Positions 52,217 through 61,195 of a stretch of DNA of 64,000 nucleotides are shown here, in pieces. Position 1 is the first letter of the stretch; each line of letters starts with the position of its first letter. The notes beneath the pieces are model-generated. The model saw only the letters and a list, made by a program, of their open reading frames with translations, made no database searches and was not told the DNA's origin. The translations under genes and the position numbers were made by a program. The DNA comes from Alphaproteobacteria bacterium (GTDB taxonomy: Bacteria > Pseudomonadota > Alphaproteobacteria > UBA9219): positions 1 to 64,000 of the forward strand of contig JABDAH010000005.1 in NCBI GenBank assembly GCA_013289265.1. The letters run 5' to 3'.

Positions 52217-53041
52217 TTATGCAGCCTGACGAATAGCCTTTTTAGTCTTGGTCTGCATCAGCCACCAAGCCACACGGTTGGCCATCCCCTGCCACATTGT
52301 GTTTGGTTTAAACCCGCAGGTTTTAAATACCATTGTCACTACCCGCTCTACATGCTTTTGCTGATAAAAAGGATAGGCTCGGATCATATAAGCCGATGTG
52401 TAGGCTGGCCTGTCATAAACGGCATCCGAAGCAGCATTGGCCGCAAAGTAAGCATAGGCCAACTCATCATCCTCAGACTCCTGCATTCTGCCGAGGCTTA
52501 TTTTTAAACGCTCTAGGCGGCTAAGGCCCTCTTTTTGCAGATAGCCCTTCAGATGATTTTGGAACAGCTTGTAGTGGCTGATCTCATCGGCGGCAATATG
52601 GCGACAGATTGCCTTCAGCACCGGTTCTTCCGTCGCATCGGCAAGGGCAGTGTAATAGGAGCTGGTCCCCGTTTCGACGATACAGCGGGCAATCAGCTCA
52701 CCCGTTTGCGATCCGCGAATGGATTGGTTGGCATTAACATTAACGCGGTAACCCGCGGTATAACGCGCAACAGCATTTTTGAAATTGAAAGTGGGGTCAG
52801 CTTTTTCTGCCCATTGGCCCAAAGCTACGCCGTGTTGAACTTCTTCTGCAGACCAATTTTTCGTGGCCTCCCGAAAAACCGGGTCGTTGGGGAATACGTT
52901 GCAAAGATATGTCGCATAATCATCCGCATTAAACTCCACCAAAGCCGCCGCCTTGACGATTTTTAAAATTTCAGGATTAACCTTGCCTGCGTCGAATTGA
53001 TCCCAAGGCAAATCAGCAATTTTCCAATGTTCCCTATGCAT
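52217..53041 (-). CDS. Ferritin-like diiron protein
   Basis: 274 residues, all helical. The ligand pattern Glu36, Glu67 with His70 (EEVQH), Glu123, and Glu153 with His156 (DEISH) matches a four-helix dicarboxylate-bridged iron site of the ferritin / acyl-ACP desaturase / rubrerythrin kind. The C-terminal 100 residues are basic and aromatic. The substrate is unknown; oxygen-dependent oxidation or hydroxylation of a lipid or metabolite is possible. Confidence 0.7.
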   Translation of the reverse strand: MHREHWKIADLPWDQFDAGKVNPEILKIVKAAALVEFNADDYATYLCNVFPNDPVFREATKNWSAEEVQHGVALGQWAEKADPTFNFKNAVARYTAGYRVNVNANQSIRGSQTGELIARCIVETGTSSYYTALADATEEPVLKAICRHIAADEISHYKLFQNHLKGYLQKEGLSRLERLKISLGRMQESEDDELAYAYFAANAASDAVYDRPAYTSAYMIRAYPFYQQKHVERVVTMVFKTCGFKPNTMWQGMANRVAWWLMQTKTKKAIRQAA

Positions 53042-53106
53042 ATTGTCCTACCCGTTTGTCCAAGCCTTTAATGCTTGTCTGAAAATTTGTCATATTCATG
53101 ACGCAC

Positions 53107-53129
53107 AAAAGCCCCCACATCAAGGGGCT
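53107..53129 (-). terminator. Likely terminator after the popZ-like gene
   Basis: On the minus strand a stem AGCCCC / GGGGCT with an 8-base loop is followed by TTTTG. It lies about 30 bases after the popZ-like stop. Confidence 0.55.
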
Positions 53130-53160
53130 AATAAATACCAAAAAAGCGGATAAAAAAGCC

Positions 53161-53680
53161 CTAGTCCTTGGCGCGGCGGGCAATGCGTTCGATCTCTTTT
53201 TGCACCAGGCGATCGACCACGGCGGGCAGGTTTTGATCCAGCCACTGCTTGAGCAAAGGACGCATTAATTCAATTGCCATGTCTTCCAGCGTACGCGTGC
53301 CGTTGCCAATGGGGGTACCATTCATGGGGGCAGAAGACAGACGTTCAATTTCCAAGGTGCTTGCTAAAGCAGACAAAGCCGAGCCGGCGGCAGAAGCCAC
53401 GGGTTCAGAAATCAGGACATCCCCTACAGGCGGGAGAACCGGAGCAACAACTGGCGGCGGTGGAGGGGGGGGGGTAGACAGGCGCCGGGGCAGGTTCAGG
53501 AGCCGCGGCGACGACCGAGCCATCATCCTCGATCACTTGAGTCAGCTCGACAGGCTCTTCCGCTGCTGGAGCTGCAGTTTCAGCAGGTGCGTCATCAGAA
53601 ATAATCTTACGGATGGAGGCAAGGATTTCCTCCATTGATGGTTCTGATGCAGCCTGCGAAGGATCTTGAACTTCAGCCAT
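53161..53680 (-). pseudogene. popZ: PopZ-like (DUF2497) gene, frameshifted at a C10 run as read
   Basis: Two overlapping frames encode the two ends of one protein. The first frame (from ATG 53680, stop at 53405) has the PopZ N-terminal motif EPSMEEILASIRKIISDD and an acidic Ala/Pro/Glu linker. The second frame (to 53161) has a Pro-rich linker and the C-terminal domain TLEDMAIELMRPLLKQWLDQNLP with VDRLVQKEIERIA. The join falls at ten consecutive C on the coding strand (53465-53474); nine or twelve would restore one frame of about 170 residues. PopZ forms polar condensates that anchor the chromosome and recruit cell-cycle proteins. Sequencing error, phase variation or programmed slippage are all possible. 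Confidence 0.8.
53465..53474. repeat. Homopolymer run of ten G (C on the coding strand) in popZ-like gene
   Basis: Ten identical bases lie in the proline-rich linker and coincide exactly with the change of reading frame. It is flanked by further G-rich triplets, so the encoded linker is proline-rich in either frame. Confidence 0.9.
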
Positions 53681-53800
53681 GACGAATCGCACTAAGGAGA
53701 GAAGATGGATAGTAAGTCTATCGCTTTTTCAAACTGTTGCAAGGCAGAAACAAGGCTTTTCACTAACCCCGGGCTGCGGGCCTCATCAAACAGGCCGCCT

Positions 53801-55546
53801 CTACGAGGTCAAATCAAATATATAAGGGATACGAATATCGAAGCGGGTGCCGCGGTAAAGCTCGGAGTATACCTTGATGGTGCCGCCCAAAATCTTGACC
53901 TCTCGCTCCACCGCTTCCATCCCTACCCCGTGACCAGAAAGATCGGTGACGTTCTCGCGGGTCGAGAATCCCCAAGAGAAAATATACTGGATAACGGCTT
54001 GGTCGTCTTCATGACGCCATGCCCCCTGAGGGTCAATGGTTGCCAGCTTGGCCCTTACCCGCAACGGATCAATACCATTGCCGTCGTCACTGATAATGAT
54101 CTGCAACCATTCTTTTTGGGTAGCGCCGTCAAGAACGATGTCGCAGTGAATAGAAATTTGCCCAGCCGGATCTTTGCCACGCGCCAGCCGCGTAACAGGA
54201 GGCTCGATACCGTGATCCATAATATTGCGGCAGATATGCGTAAGCGAAAACAAGAATTCGTGAATAGGCTGCGTCAATACGCGCGGATTAGATCCTGTAT
54301 AACGAACCGGCTTGACCTGTTTACCCATTATCTCGCCAAGGTCGTGCAGTTCGCGGTCAAACTGACGAAAACATTCGTTAGCGGGGATAGCCGCAATCTT
54401 GCTCAGGAAATGCCTAACAAGAACAGGGTCTGCATTTCGCCCCCGCATTTCACGCGCAAAATCATAAAGCGCCGATTCCTCAACTTCATGCATATTACCA
54501 CGGCCTTCGTAATCCTGGCCGATAAGGTCATGCACCTGATCAAGAACACCCTGTAATCCGGCCTCGATTTCTTTCCGCGCAACATCAAGTCTCACCTGAA
54601 AATCATGATCTGTCGTGATTGATTCATCGCGTAAAGCCGCTTCATGCTTGTGAACAATTTCTCCAAGTTCTTCCAGATGGAAGTGCTTGACCGCGGCTTT
54701 TAAGGTATGGAGCAAGCGTAGCAAAGGAGCACTGTCCGTACGACGCGTTGGCTGTTCGGCCACTTCGATAAATTTGCGCAAGTGAGTGATGGTTGCCAGG
54801 AACTGATTGCGCTCCTTAAAGATGCGGCAAATCATCTCGGCATAGCTTTGCTGATGCTGGGCCAATTTTTGCGCTTCGAATTCTTCGGTCTGGTCGGTAG
54901 CAATAACAACTACGTTAGTTAAAGATTCGTCCTTGCCGCGAATGGGGCGATATACCAGACTAATGCGACGCCCCTGACTATGCGGAAAGAATTGCGGCAG
55001 GAACTTTACGACGTCATCGAAACCTAACGCATGATTGGGCATGAAGAGAATTTCCATCCAATCCTTAAAATCCGCATGTTCGGCTTCTGGAATATGCAAA
55101 ACCTCTTTGATGTTTTTAGACGAAGGAACGGTTTCCAGAAGATCCAGGCAAGCCTGCGAGTAAACGCGGCCACACAAACCTTCGGCATTAAAAGAGAGAA
55201 AGCCCTGCCCCAGGCTGTTGACCAAAACTTCGGTGAGGCGGGCCTGATTACTGACATGCTGATGCACGCGGTAATTCATATAATAGAGATAACCAATGCC
55301 TGCCATCGAGGCAAAAACCATAATACCGAAAGCGGCCTTATGAGTAACAGGTGACATATGAAATACAGGCAAGGCAACAGCAAACAACAACACCAGAACA
55401 ATGGCTGTCATGCCGACGAGCGATATATGGATAATATCTACCTGACGCGTAGCTTCGGAACGCGCGTCCTGCCCCGCTATCATGGGACGGCTAGCTACTC
55501 CGGAAACTCCGGGCAGTTCAATTGATGTTTCACCTATTTCGGACAT
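53801..55546 (-). CDS. Membrane-anchored CheA-like histidine kinase
   Basis: About 581 residues from ATG 55546, which has GGAGCGG upstream; ATG 55561 is also possible. In the numbering from 55561, two membrane helices lie at about 45-67 and 76-95. A PAS-like domain (VLVNSLGQGFLSFNAEGLCGRV) and a coiled-coil stretch follow. An HPt-like helix pair carries His285 in LLHTLKAAVKHF. The C-terminal ATPase (ICRNIMDHGIEPP, SDDGNGIDP, DLSGHGVGMEAVE) is of CheA type. There is no CheW-like P5 domain or chemoreceptor. It is the last gene of a cheY-cheX-kinase operon. Confidence 0.8.
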   Translation of the reverse strand: MSEIGETSIELPGVSGVASRPMIAGQDARSEATRQVDIIHISLVGMTAIVLVLLFAVALPVFHMSPVTHKAAFGIMVFASMAGIGYLYYMNYRVHQHVSNQARLTEVLVNSLGQGFLSFNAEGLCGRVYSQACLDLLETVPSSKNIKEVLHIPEAEHADFKDWMEILFMPNHALGFDDVVKFLPQFFPHSQGRRISLVYRPIRGKDESLTNVVVIATDQTEEFEAQKLAQHQQSYAEMICRIFKERNQFLATITHLRKFIEVAEQPTRRTDSAPLLRLLHTLKAAVKHFHLEELGEIVHKHEAALRDESITTDHDFQVRLDVARKEIEAGLQGVLDQVHDLIGQDYEGRGNMHEVEESALYDFAREMRGRNADPVLVRHFLSKIAAIPANECFRQFDRELHDLGEIMGKQVKPVRYTGSNPRVLTQPIHEFLFSLTHICRNIMDHGIEPPVTRLARGKDPAGQISIHCDIVLDGATQKEWLQIIISDDGNGIDPLRVRAKLATIDPQGAWRHEDDQAVIQYIFSWGFSTRENVTDLSGHGVGMEAVEREVKILGGTIKVYSELYRGTRFDIRIPYIFDLTS

Positions 55547-55566
55547 AGCCGCCCGCTCCATCCGCC

Positions 55567-56088
55567 TTAGATGGCTTTACTGGCTTCAGCATGCAAAGCG
55601 ACATAAACCTGGAACAATTGGCCGTCCAGATGGAAGGGCACAATCATGTAGCGCCCACGATGGAATTGGCTAACAAAATGCCCCTTCCCTGAGACGACAC
55701 AGGGAATACCGAGCTTCATATGATAACCACGTTGCGCCAAGCTTGATTTGATCTGGCCAAAAATCATGTTGGTAATTTCGCCTACGGCGTCAACCGCCAT
55801 TTCGTGGGTAATCGAAACGGACTTTCCTACAACTTGTGGCAAAATATTACGCACGGTTTCATAGGTCAGACAAAGCGTCAGCGTGCCTTCGAGATGAGAT
55901 TGAACCATACCGATAACGCCGGAGACATCGCCCACCAGCGACACCATACCTTCGCCGACTTCAAAAGTACCGGGAACAACTGCGACACCAAAAGTGCTAC
56001 GCATGGCATTAACGACAGCGGCCGATATATCCTGAGCAAGCGCTTCGTCGAGAGACAGCGATGCTTGTGTAGCGGTTTCTTTTTCCAT
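55567..56088 (-). CDS. CheX-like phosphatase
   Basis: About 174 residues from ATG 56088, with GGTAAGG upstream; ATG 56100, overlapping the cheY stop, is the alternative. It has the CheC/CheX phosphatase helix motif in MAVDAVGEITNMIFGQIKSSL (Glu and Asn three apart) and the following GIPCVVSG block. CheX dephosphorylates CheY-P. Its place between CheY and a CheA-like kinase fits a self-contained phosphorelay. Confidence 0.83.
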   Translation of the reverse strand: MEKETATQASLSLDEALAQDISAAVVNAMRSTFGVAVVPGTFEVGEGMVSLVGDVSGVIGMVQSHLEGTLTLCLTYETVRNILPQVVGKSVSITHEMAVDAVGEITNMIFGQIKSSLAQRGYHMKLGIPCVVSGKGHFVSQFHRGRYMIVPFHLDGQLFQVYVALHAEASKAI

Positions 56089-56092
56089 GACC

Positions 56093-56527
56093 TTACCCAT
56101 GAGCCTGAGCATTTTGACGCTTGCGCTTGATCCATTCGTGAATTTCGACAAGCTTCTTGCTGAGATCGGAGGGTGAAACAGGCTTGATGATATAAGATGT
56201 TGCGCCAGCCTTGATCGCTTTCATGATGTTTTGCTGTTCGGATTCCGCCGTTAGCATTACAAAGGCCGTATTGGCATATTCTGGCTTGGCGCGGAAATAA
56301 CTCAGCACCTCCAGCCCCGATATGGTCGGCATGTTCCAGTCAAGAAACACAACATCATAGGGTTGTGTTACATCAAAGGCTTTTTGAATCAGGTCAATGG
56401 CTTCGTTTCCGTCAGCCGCCGTCTGAACATTGTTAATTTTTGAATCTTGCAGCGTGTTACGCACAAACTGTCGGATCAAAAAATGATCGTCCGCGATCAA
56501 AACTTTAAGATTGGCCAGCTGACTCAC
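56093..56527 (-). CDS. CheY-like single-domain response regulator
   Basis: 144 residues. A receiver domain has the acidic pair Asp13-Asp14, phosphoacceptor Asp63 (VFLDWNMP), Thr93 and Lys115 (YIIKPVS). A short basic tail ends it (WIKRKRQ). There is no output domain, so it signals by binding a partner. It is the first gene of the operon with the CheX-like and CheA-like genes. Confidence 0.92.
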   Translation of the reverse strand: MSQLANLKVLIADDHFLIRQFVRNTLQDSKINNVQTAADGNEAIDLIQKAFDVTQPYDVVFLDWNMPTISGLEVLSYFRAKPEYANTAFVMLTAESEQQNIMKAIKAGATSYIIKPVSPSDLSKKLVEIHEWIKRKRQNAQAHG

Positions 56528-56797
56528 TGTTTTTCTCCTTTAAGGCGTAGGCAGATAAGTGGTTGAAATATCTGGATTGCAGAAGCACCTTCCAGAACAA
56601 GGACTTACTCAGATTCGATACCGCACGGCACAATATTTGCCATAAAAACATTGCCGTATGGTTAAGGAGTAATCACTAAGAAACTGCGGGGTTGCATTCA
56701 ACAGTAGGGAGGAAGGCCATATTAATCGAAATTTATCTATTAAACACATATTATTTTAATAGAAAAAACAAAGCCTAAGCTCACCTGGCGCTGAAGT
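56528..56797. other. Intergenic region upstream of the cheY-like gene
   Basis: About 270 bases between adk and the leftward cheY operon. It is AT-rich, with TTAAGGAG and TTTAATAGAAAAAAC stretches. The cheY start has GGAGAAAAAC as ribosome site. I see no ORF or clear RNA gene; it must hold the cheY promoter and the end of the secY-adk transcript. Confidence 0.5.
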
Positions 56798-57457
56798 TCA
56801 GCCTTTACGCAAGGACTTAAGTACGGCTTCGATCGATTGCTGCACATTTACCATGGAAGCCATACCATCAACCGACTTCAACAAACCCTTTTCACGGTAA
56901 TAGGGCAGGATCGGCGCCGTTTGTTCATGGAAAGCCTTGAGGCGGGTTTTCATCGTTTCTGGATTGTCATCTGGGCGGCAGACAAATTCCGCACTGCCGC
57001 AGTTATCACAAATGCCCTCTACTTTGGTGGGCTTGAAGTTACTGTGGTAACCCGCGCCGCATTTAGCACAGGTAAAGCGACCAGTTACACGCTCAACCAG
57101 CGCATCTTCATCAACTTTCAATTCGACAACGGCATCAAGATTTTTGTGATGGCGATCCAGCATCGCATCCAGCGCTTCGGCCTGTTTAACAGTCCGCGGA
57201 AATCCGTCGAGAATAAAGCCCTTCTGGCAATCAGCTTGTTGAATACGATCCTCAATCATACGGATCATGAGGTCGTCAGGCACCAGCCTACCTTCATCCA
57301 TCAGCTTCTTGGCTTCAAGCCCCAGAGGCTCGCCACGCTTGATCGACGCGCGCAGCATGTCGCCGGTGGATAATTGCACCATCCCATATTTTTCTTCCAG
57401 CAAGCGCGCCTGCGTTCCCTTCCCCGCTCCGGGTGGGCCTAGGAGAATGATATTCAT
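56798..57457 (-). CDS. adk: Adenylate kinase
   Basis: 219 residues. It has the P-loop LLGPPGAGKGTQ, the NMP-binding domain (STGDMLRASI), the DGFPRTVKQAEAL motif and a zinc-type LID with four cysteines (CAKCG and CDNCGS, with a further Cys in FVCRPDD). It converts AMP and ATP to two ADP. It follows secY by 18 bases, as in the alphaproteobacterial spc operon, but no rpsM follows. Confidence 0.96.
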   Translation of the reverse strand: MNIILLGPPGAGKGTQARLLEEKYGMVQLSTGDMLRASIKRGEPLGLEAKKLMDEGRLVPDDLMIRMIEDRIQQADCQKGFILDGFPRTVKQAEALDAMLDRHHKNLDAVVELKVDEDALVERVTGRFTCAKCGAGYHSNFKPTKVEGICDNCGSAEFVCRPDDNPETMKTRLKAFHEQTAPILPYYREKGLLKSVDGMASMVNVQQSIEAVLKSLRKG

Positions 57458-57475
57458 GAAATAGCAGCTCCCGGT

Positions 57476-58810
57476 TTATTTCTTGCGCAACTTGGATTTT
57501 TTGATCAGGCCTTCATATTGATGCGCAATAAGGTGCGACTGAATGCGCGAGATCGTATCAATGGTGACACTGACAACGATCAAAAGCGACGTGCCGCCGA
57601 GATAAAACGGTACCGCTCCTTTACTCATCAAGAATTCAGGCAGCAAACAAATGGCCACCAGATAGGCCGCACCCAAAACGGTAAGACGCGTTAGCACCGC
57701 GTCAAAATAATCAGCCGTATTTTTGCCGGGGCGAATGCCTGGAACAAAACCACCATATTTTTTCAAATTATCCGCCGTTTCCACCGGATTAAAAACAACA
57801 GCTGTATAAAAGAATGCAAAAAAGATGATCATTGCAGCGTACAGAACCATGAATAACGGTTTGCCATGGCCAAGCTCTGTAACCAGATCAGTGAGCCAAC
57901 CACCTTTTTGGCTCATGCTGGTAAAGCTAAGAGCCGTAATTGGGAACAATAACAGCGAACTTGCGAAAATCGGCGGAATAACGCCGGATGTATTGATCTT
58001 CAGCGGCAGATGCGAGGCCTCGCCGCCATACATCTTATTGCCAACCTGACGCTTTGGGTACTGAATGAGAATACGACGTTGAGCACGTTCGCAGAAGACG
58101 CAGACAGCCAATACGCCAAAAATCAAAACAATGATCAGAAGAATAAACCATGCTGACAATGCTCCGGTGCGGCCTAGTTCCAGGGTTTGCGCCATCGCAT
58201 GCGGCAGGTTGGCGACGATACCTGAGTAAATAATCAGCGATGTGCCATTGCCGATACCACGGGCAGTAATCTGCTCGCCCAGCCACATCAAAAATACCGT
58301 ACCGCCGGTCAGTGTGACCATCGTGCTGATGCGGAAGAAGCTGGGGTTAATCACTACGGCGCTGCCGCCCATCATGTTTTGAAGACCCACAGCCAGCGCA
58401 TAAGACTGAACAATGGCAAACAAAACCGTCAGATAACGTGAATATTGGTTCAAACGAACGCGACCGCTTTCGCCTTCTTTCTTTAAAGCTTCGAAGCTCG
58501 GAATAATCGCCGACAGTAATTGCACGATAATAGATGCCGTAATGTAAGGCATAACGCTGAGAGCAAAAATCGTCATACGCTTCAGAGCGCCACCCGAAAA
58601 CATGTCGAACATGCCGAGAATGCCGCCGCCATGCTGCTTGAACAGCTCACCCAAAGTTACAGGGTCGATACCTGGAATGGGCACATAGGTGCCGAGACGA
58701 TAGACGATCAACGCCAGAACAGTGAAAATAATACGGCTTTTCAGCTCTGTCGCTTTCGAGAAAACCGACAGGTTCATATTGGCAGCCATAGTTTCAGCGG
58801 AAGTAGCCAT
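57476..58810 (-). CDS. secY: Protein translocase channel subunit SecY
   Basis: 444 residues with ten membrane helices and standard blocks: YRLGTYVPIPGIDP, the plug region GGALKRMTIFALSVMPYITASI, QYSRYLTVLFAIVQS, CERAQRRILIQYPKR (cytosolic loop contacting the ribosome and SecA) and the C-terminal SHLIAHQYEGLIKKSKLRKK. It forms the export channel. The usual rplO upstream is absent. Confidence 0.97.
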   Translation of the reverse strand: MATSAETMAANMNLSVFSKATELKSRIIFTVLALIVYRLGTYVPIPGIDPVTLGELFKQHGGGILGMFDMFSGGALKRMTIFALSVMPYITASIIVQLLSAIIPSFEALKKEGESGRVRLNQYSRYLTVLFAIVQSYALAVGLQNMMGGSAVVINPSFFRISTMVTLTGGTVFLMWLGEQITARGIGNGTSLIIYSGIVANLPHAMAQTLELGRTGALSAWFILLIIVLIFGVLAVCVFCERAQRRILIQYPKRQVGNKMYGGEASHLPLKINTSGVIPPIFASSLLLFPITALSFTSMSQKGGWLTDLVTELGHGKPLFMVLYAAMIIFFAFFYTAVVFNPVETADNLKKYGGFVPGIRPGKNTADYFDAVLTRLTVLGAAYLVAICLLPEFLMSKGAVPFYLGGTSLLIVVSVTIDTISRIQSHLIAHQYEGLIKKSKLRKK

Positions 58811-58923
58811 AAGGAGAATTCGGGGTCAGGGGTCAAAGATTGACCTAGGATATAAGGGTTAACGCCCCATAAAACAAGCAGATGATGTGGTGCAGTGCGG
58901 GAAGCGGTAAAGTCGCTATTTTC

Positions 58924-59355
58924 CTAGTCATACAAAGCCTTAGCACGATCTTCGAAAGCGGCCACCATTTTCAGCAAGGCCTTGTCAAAAAACATCTCCA
59001 TGGCGCTACGCAGCAAGGAGGAACGGAAGTCAAAATTGACATGAAAGGATAATTCGCATTGCCCTGCCCCGGCAGGCTTAAATTCCCATTGATTCGTCAG
59101 ATGCGCCAGAGGGCCTGACTTATAATGTACCGTAATTGACCGGGGCCGGTCCAAAGTCACAACCGATGTAAATTTCTCCTGAAACATTTTATAGCCGATA
59201 ATCAGGTCAGCGGTCACCGTTTGCTCGTCCCGGCCCAGAATACGGGCTGCTTTGCACCAGGGCAGAAAAGCAGGGTAATGCTCAATACCCGCTACCAGGT
59301 CAAAAAGCTGTTCGGGTTTATAAGGCAACACTCTTACTTCTTTATGCTGCGGCAT
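58924..59355 (-). CDS. COQ10/RatA-like START-domain protein
   Basis: 143 residues of the SRPBCC fold. It has LPYKPEQLFDLVAGIEHYPAFLPWCKAARI at the start and the FDFRSSLLRSAMEMFFDKALLKM helix at the end. COQ10 homologues bind ubiquinone and support respiration. The enterobacterial relative RatA was described as affecting ribosome assembly. In many alphaproteobacteria this gene follows lipA; here lipA lies about 3 kb away on the same strand. Confidence 0.88.
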   Translation of the reverse strand: MPQHKEVRVLPYKPEQLFDLVAGIEHYPAFLPWCKAARILGRDEQTVTADLIIGYKMFQEKFTSVVTLDRPRSITVHYKSGPLAHLTNQWEFKPAGAGQCELSFHVNFDFRSSLLRSAMEMFFDKALLKMVAAFEDRAKALYD

Positions 59356-59433
59356 GTAATAAGTCCGTGGTCAGACGTTCAAAGTAGGGCTAAACATTAT
59401 CAAGCGAAATCAGTTCTAGGAAGCTTCCGCGCG

Positions 59434-61086
59434 ATGCATCGCAGATTTTATTTAATTATTGGCTTTCTGACCCTTTTCACCCTCGGCAATATGGCGCTGG
59501 CGCATGCTGACTGGTTTACAGGCATCGACGATCTGCAAAAAGTTCTCGCCGCACCAGACATTACTGTTGAAAATGAAGAACTCGCGAAAGACGAGCTAAA
59601 TAGCTTCTACGTTGCCCGCAATTATAAACCTGCATGGAATTTTTCTGGCGAGGCCAATAGCGAAACTTTCGCGGCATTCCTGACTTCGATCGAGCATCTG
59701 ATCGACTATCATGGCTTGCAGCGCGAAGATTATGCCGTGGAACTGATGCGAAAGCTGGCAACGGCAACAGATACCGACAGCAAGACCAAACTTGAACTAC
59801 TGGTAACAGATACATTGTTGCGACTGGCGCATGATCTGCACGGGGATAGCTATGATCTGTCGGAACTCTATGTCGGCTGGAATTTTCACCGCGCACCTGT
59901 CGACATTCCTGTTGGACTGGAAGCCGCTGTGGCGAATAACACGCTCAGCGATTACATCAATAACCTTGCGCCCAAAAACCCTGCCTATACGCAACTGGCG
60001 CAAGCGCTGCAAAAATACCGGACGATAGAAACAAGTGGCATTTGGTCCAAAATCGACCTAGGCCCTACTCTTTTACCCAAGGATCATGGCCCACGCGTCG
60101 CGCAACTGCGCGCACGCCTGGCCGCCGAAGGTTACTTACCGCCCCTTTCCCTGCTTGTTGAACAGGCGGAAACATTTAATGATGAGTTATTTTATGCTGC
60201 GCAGAATTATCAAACTCGCAACGGCCTTGTCGCCGACGGACATATCGGAGCAAAGGCTTTAGAAGCTCTCAACACTCCACTTGCGGCGCGCATTGATCAA
60301 ATTCTGGCTAATATGGAACGCTGGCGGCATATGCCGGATGACTTTCCGCCCGACCGCTATGCGCTGGTCAATATTCCGGATGTATCGCTTGATATTCACG
60401 AAGATGGTAAGCTTATCTATCGCGGGTTGGTCATTGTCGGGCGTGTTGATCGCAAAACGCCCTTTATCCAAAGCAATATACGCAGCATGATTATCAATCC
60501 AGCGTGGCATGTGCCCACCAAAATCGCGCGTAAGGATATTCTACCCAAGCTGCGCAAAGACCCGCATTACCTTGAAAAACTCGGTTTTGTTATCCGCAAC
60601 AATGAAAATGATCCCCACGGCGATAATATCGACTGGAAATCCATGCCGGAGCGCGCATTTAATTTCCGCCTGCGTCAGTCACCTGGTGACCAGAACAGCC
60701 TAGGTCGCCTGAAATTTGATTTCGATAACGACTTTGCTGTTTACATGCACGGCACGCCACATCAGGAGCTTTTCAAGAAGAATGAGCGCACGCTAAGCTC
60801 AGGCTGCGTAAGGCTGGCAGAACCAGAAGAAGTGGCGCAAATTTATTTGGCCTATAATAAAGAGCATTGGGATAAACAAAAACTTGAAGATGAAATCAAT
60901 GCCGGTAAAACGCATTGGGTTGGTCTGGCTAAGCAAATGCCCCTGTATGTTGTCTACTGGACGGTTTTCACAGACGATGTCGGAGAAATAAATTTCCGCA
61001 AGGATGTCTATGATTACGACGGTTTCCTCATGCAAAACATGCGCGGAGAGGCAACGGCAAGCAAGTCAACACCCTCAGAGCATTAA
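59434..61086 (+). CDS. L,D-transpeptidase (YcbB/LdtD-like)
   Basis: About 550 residues from ATG 59434, which has AGGAAG upstream and begins a signal peptide (MHRRFYLIIGFLTLFTLG, cleavage near AHA). The frame is open upstream but overlaps the COQ10-like gene on the other strand. A peptidoglycan-binding repeat (GPRVAQLRARLAAEGYLP) is followed by the YkuD catalytic domain with YMHGTP and SSGCVRLAEP (Cys458). It makes 3-3 crosslinks in peptidoglycan. The neighbour is a YcbK/MepK-like gene, as in Escherichia coli. Confidence 0.92.
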   Translation: MHRRFYLIIGFLTLFTLGNMALAHADWFTGIDDLQKVLAAPDITVENEELAKDELNSFYVARNYKPAWNFSGEANSETFAAFLTSIEHLIDYHGLQREDYAVELMRKLATATDTDSKTKLELLVTDTLLRLAHDLHGDSYDLSELYVGWNFHRAPVDIPVGLEAAVANNTLSDYINNLAPKNPAYTQLAQALQKYRTIETSGIWSKIDLGPTLLPKDHGPRVAQLRARLAAEGYLPPLSLLVEQAETFNDELFYAAQNYQTRNGLVADGHIGAKALEALNTPLAARIDQILANMERWRHMPDDFPPDRYALVNIPDVSLDIHEDGKLIYRGLVIVGRVDRKTPFIQSNIRSMIINPAWHVPTKIARKDILPKLRKDPHYLEKLGFVIRNNENDPHGDNIDWKSMPERAFNFRLRQSPGDQNSLGRLKFDFDNDFAVYMHGTPHQELFKKNERTLSSGCVRLAEPEEVAQIYLAYNKEHWDKQKLEDEINAGKTHWVGLAKQMPLYVVYWTVFTDDVGEINFRKDVYDYDGFLMQNMRGEATASKSTPSEH

Positions 61087-61195
61087 CTTTTTAGAAATAT
61101 ATTGATTCTTAATATCGCTCAGGCTTGTCACGATGGGGAATTCCCTTTAAGTATTAGAGATTCGCGCTACCGATTGCGATCCTTACGGCAAAGCA

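Noticed and set aside
58811-58923. Third copy of the GGTCAG-type palindrome upstream of secY
   Set aside because: Only a short GGGGTCAGGGGTCA stretch is present, with no matching inverted arm.
59221-59433. Extended N-terminus of the L,D-transpeptidase
   Set aside because: The extension is antisense to the COQ10-like gene, and the signal peptide starts at 59434 with a ribosome site.
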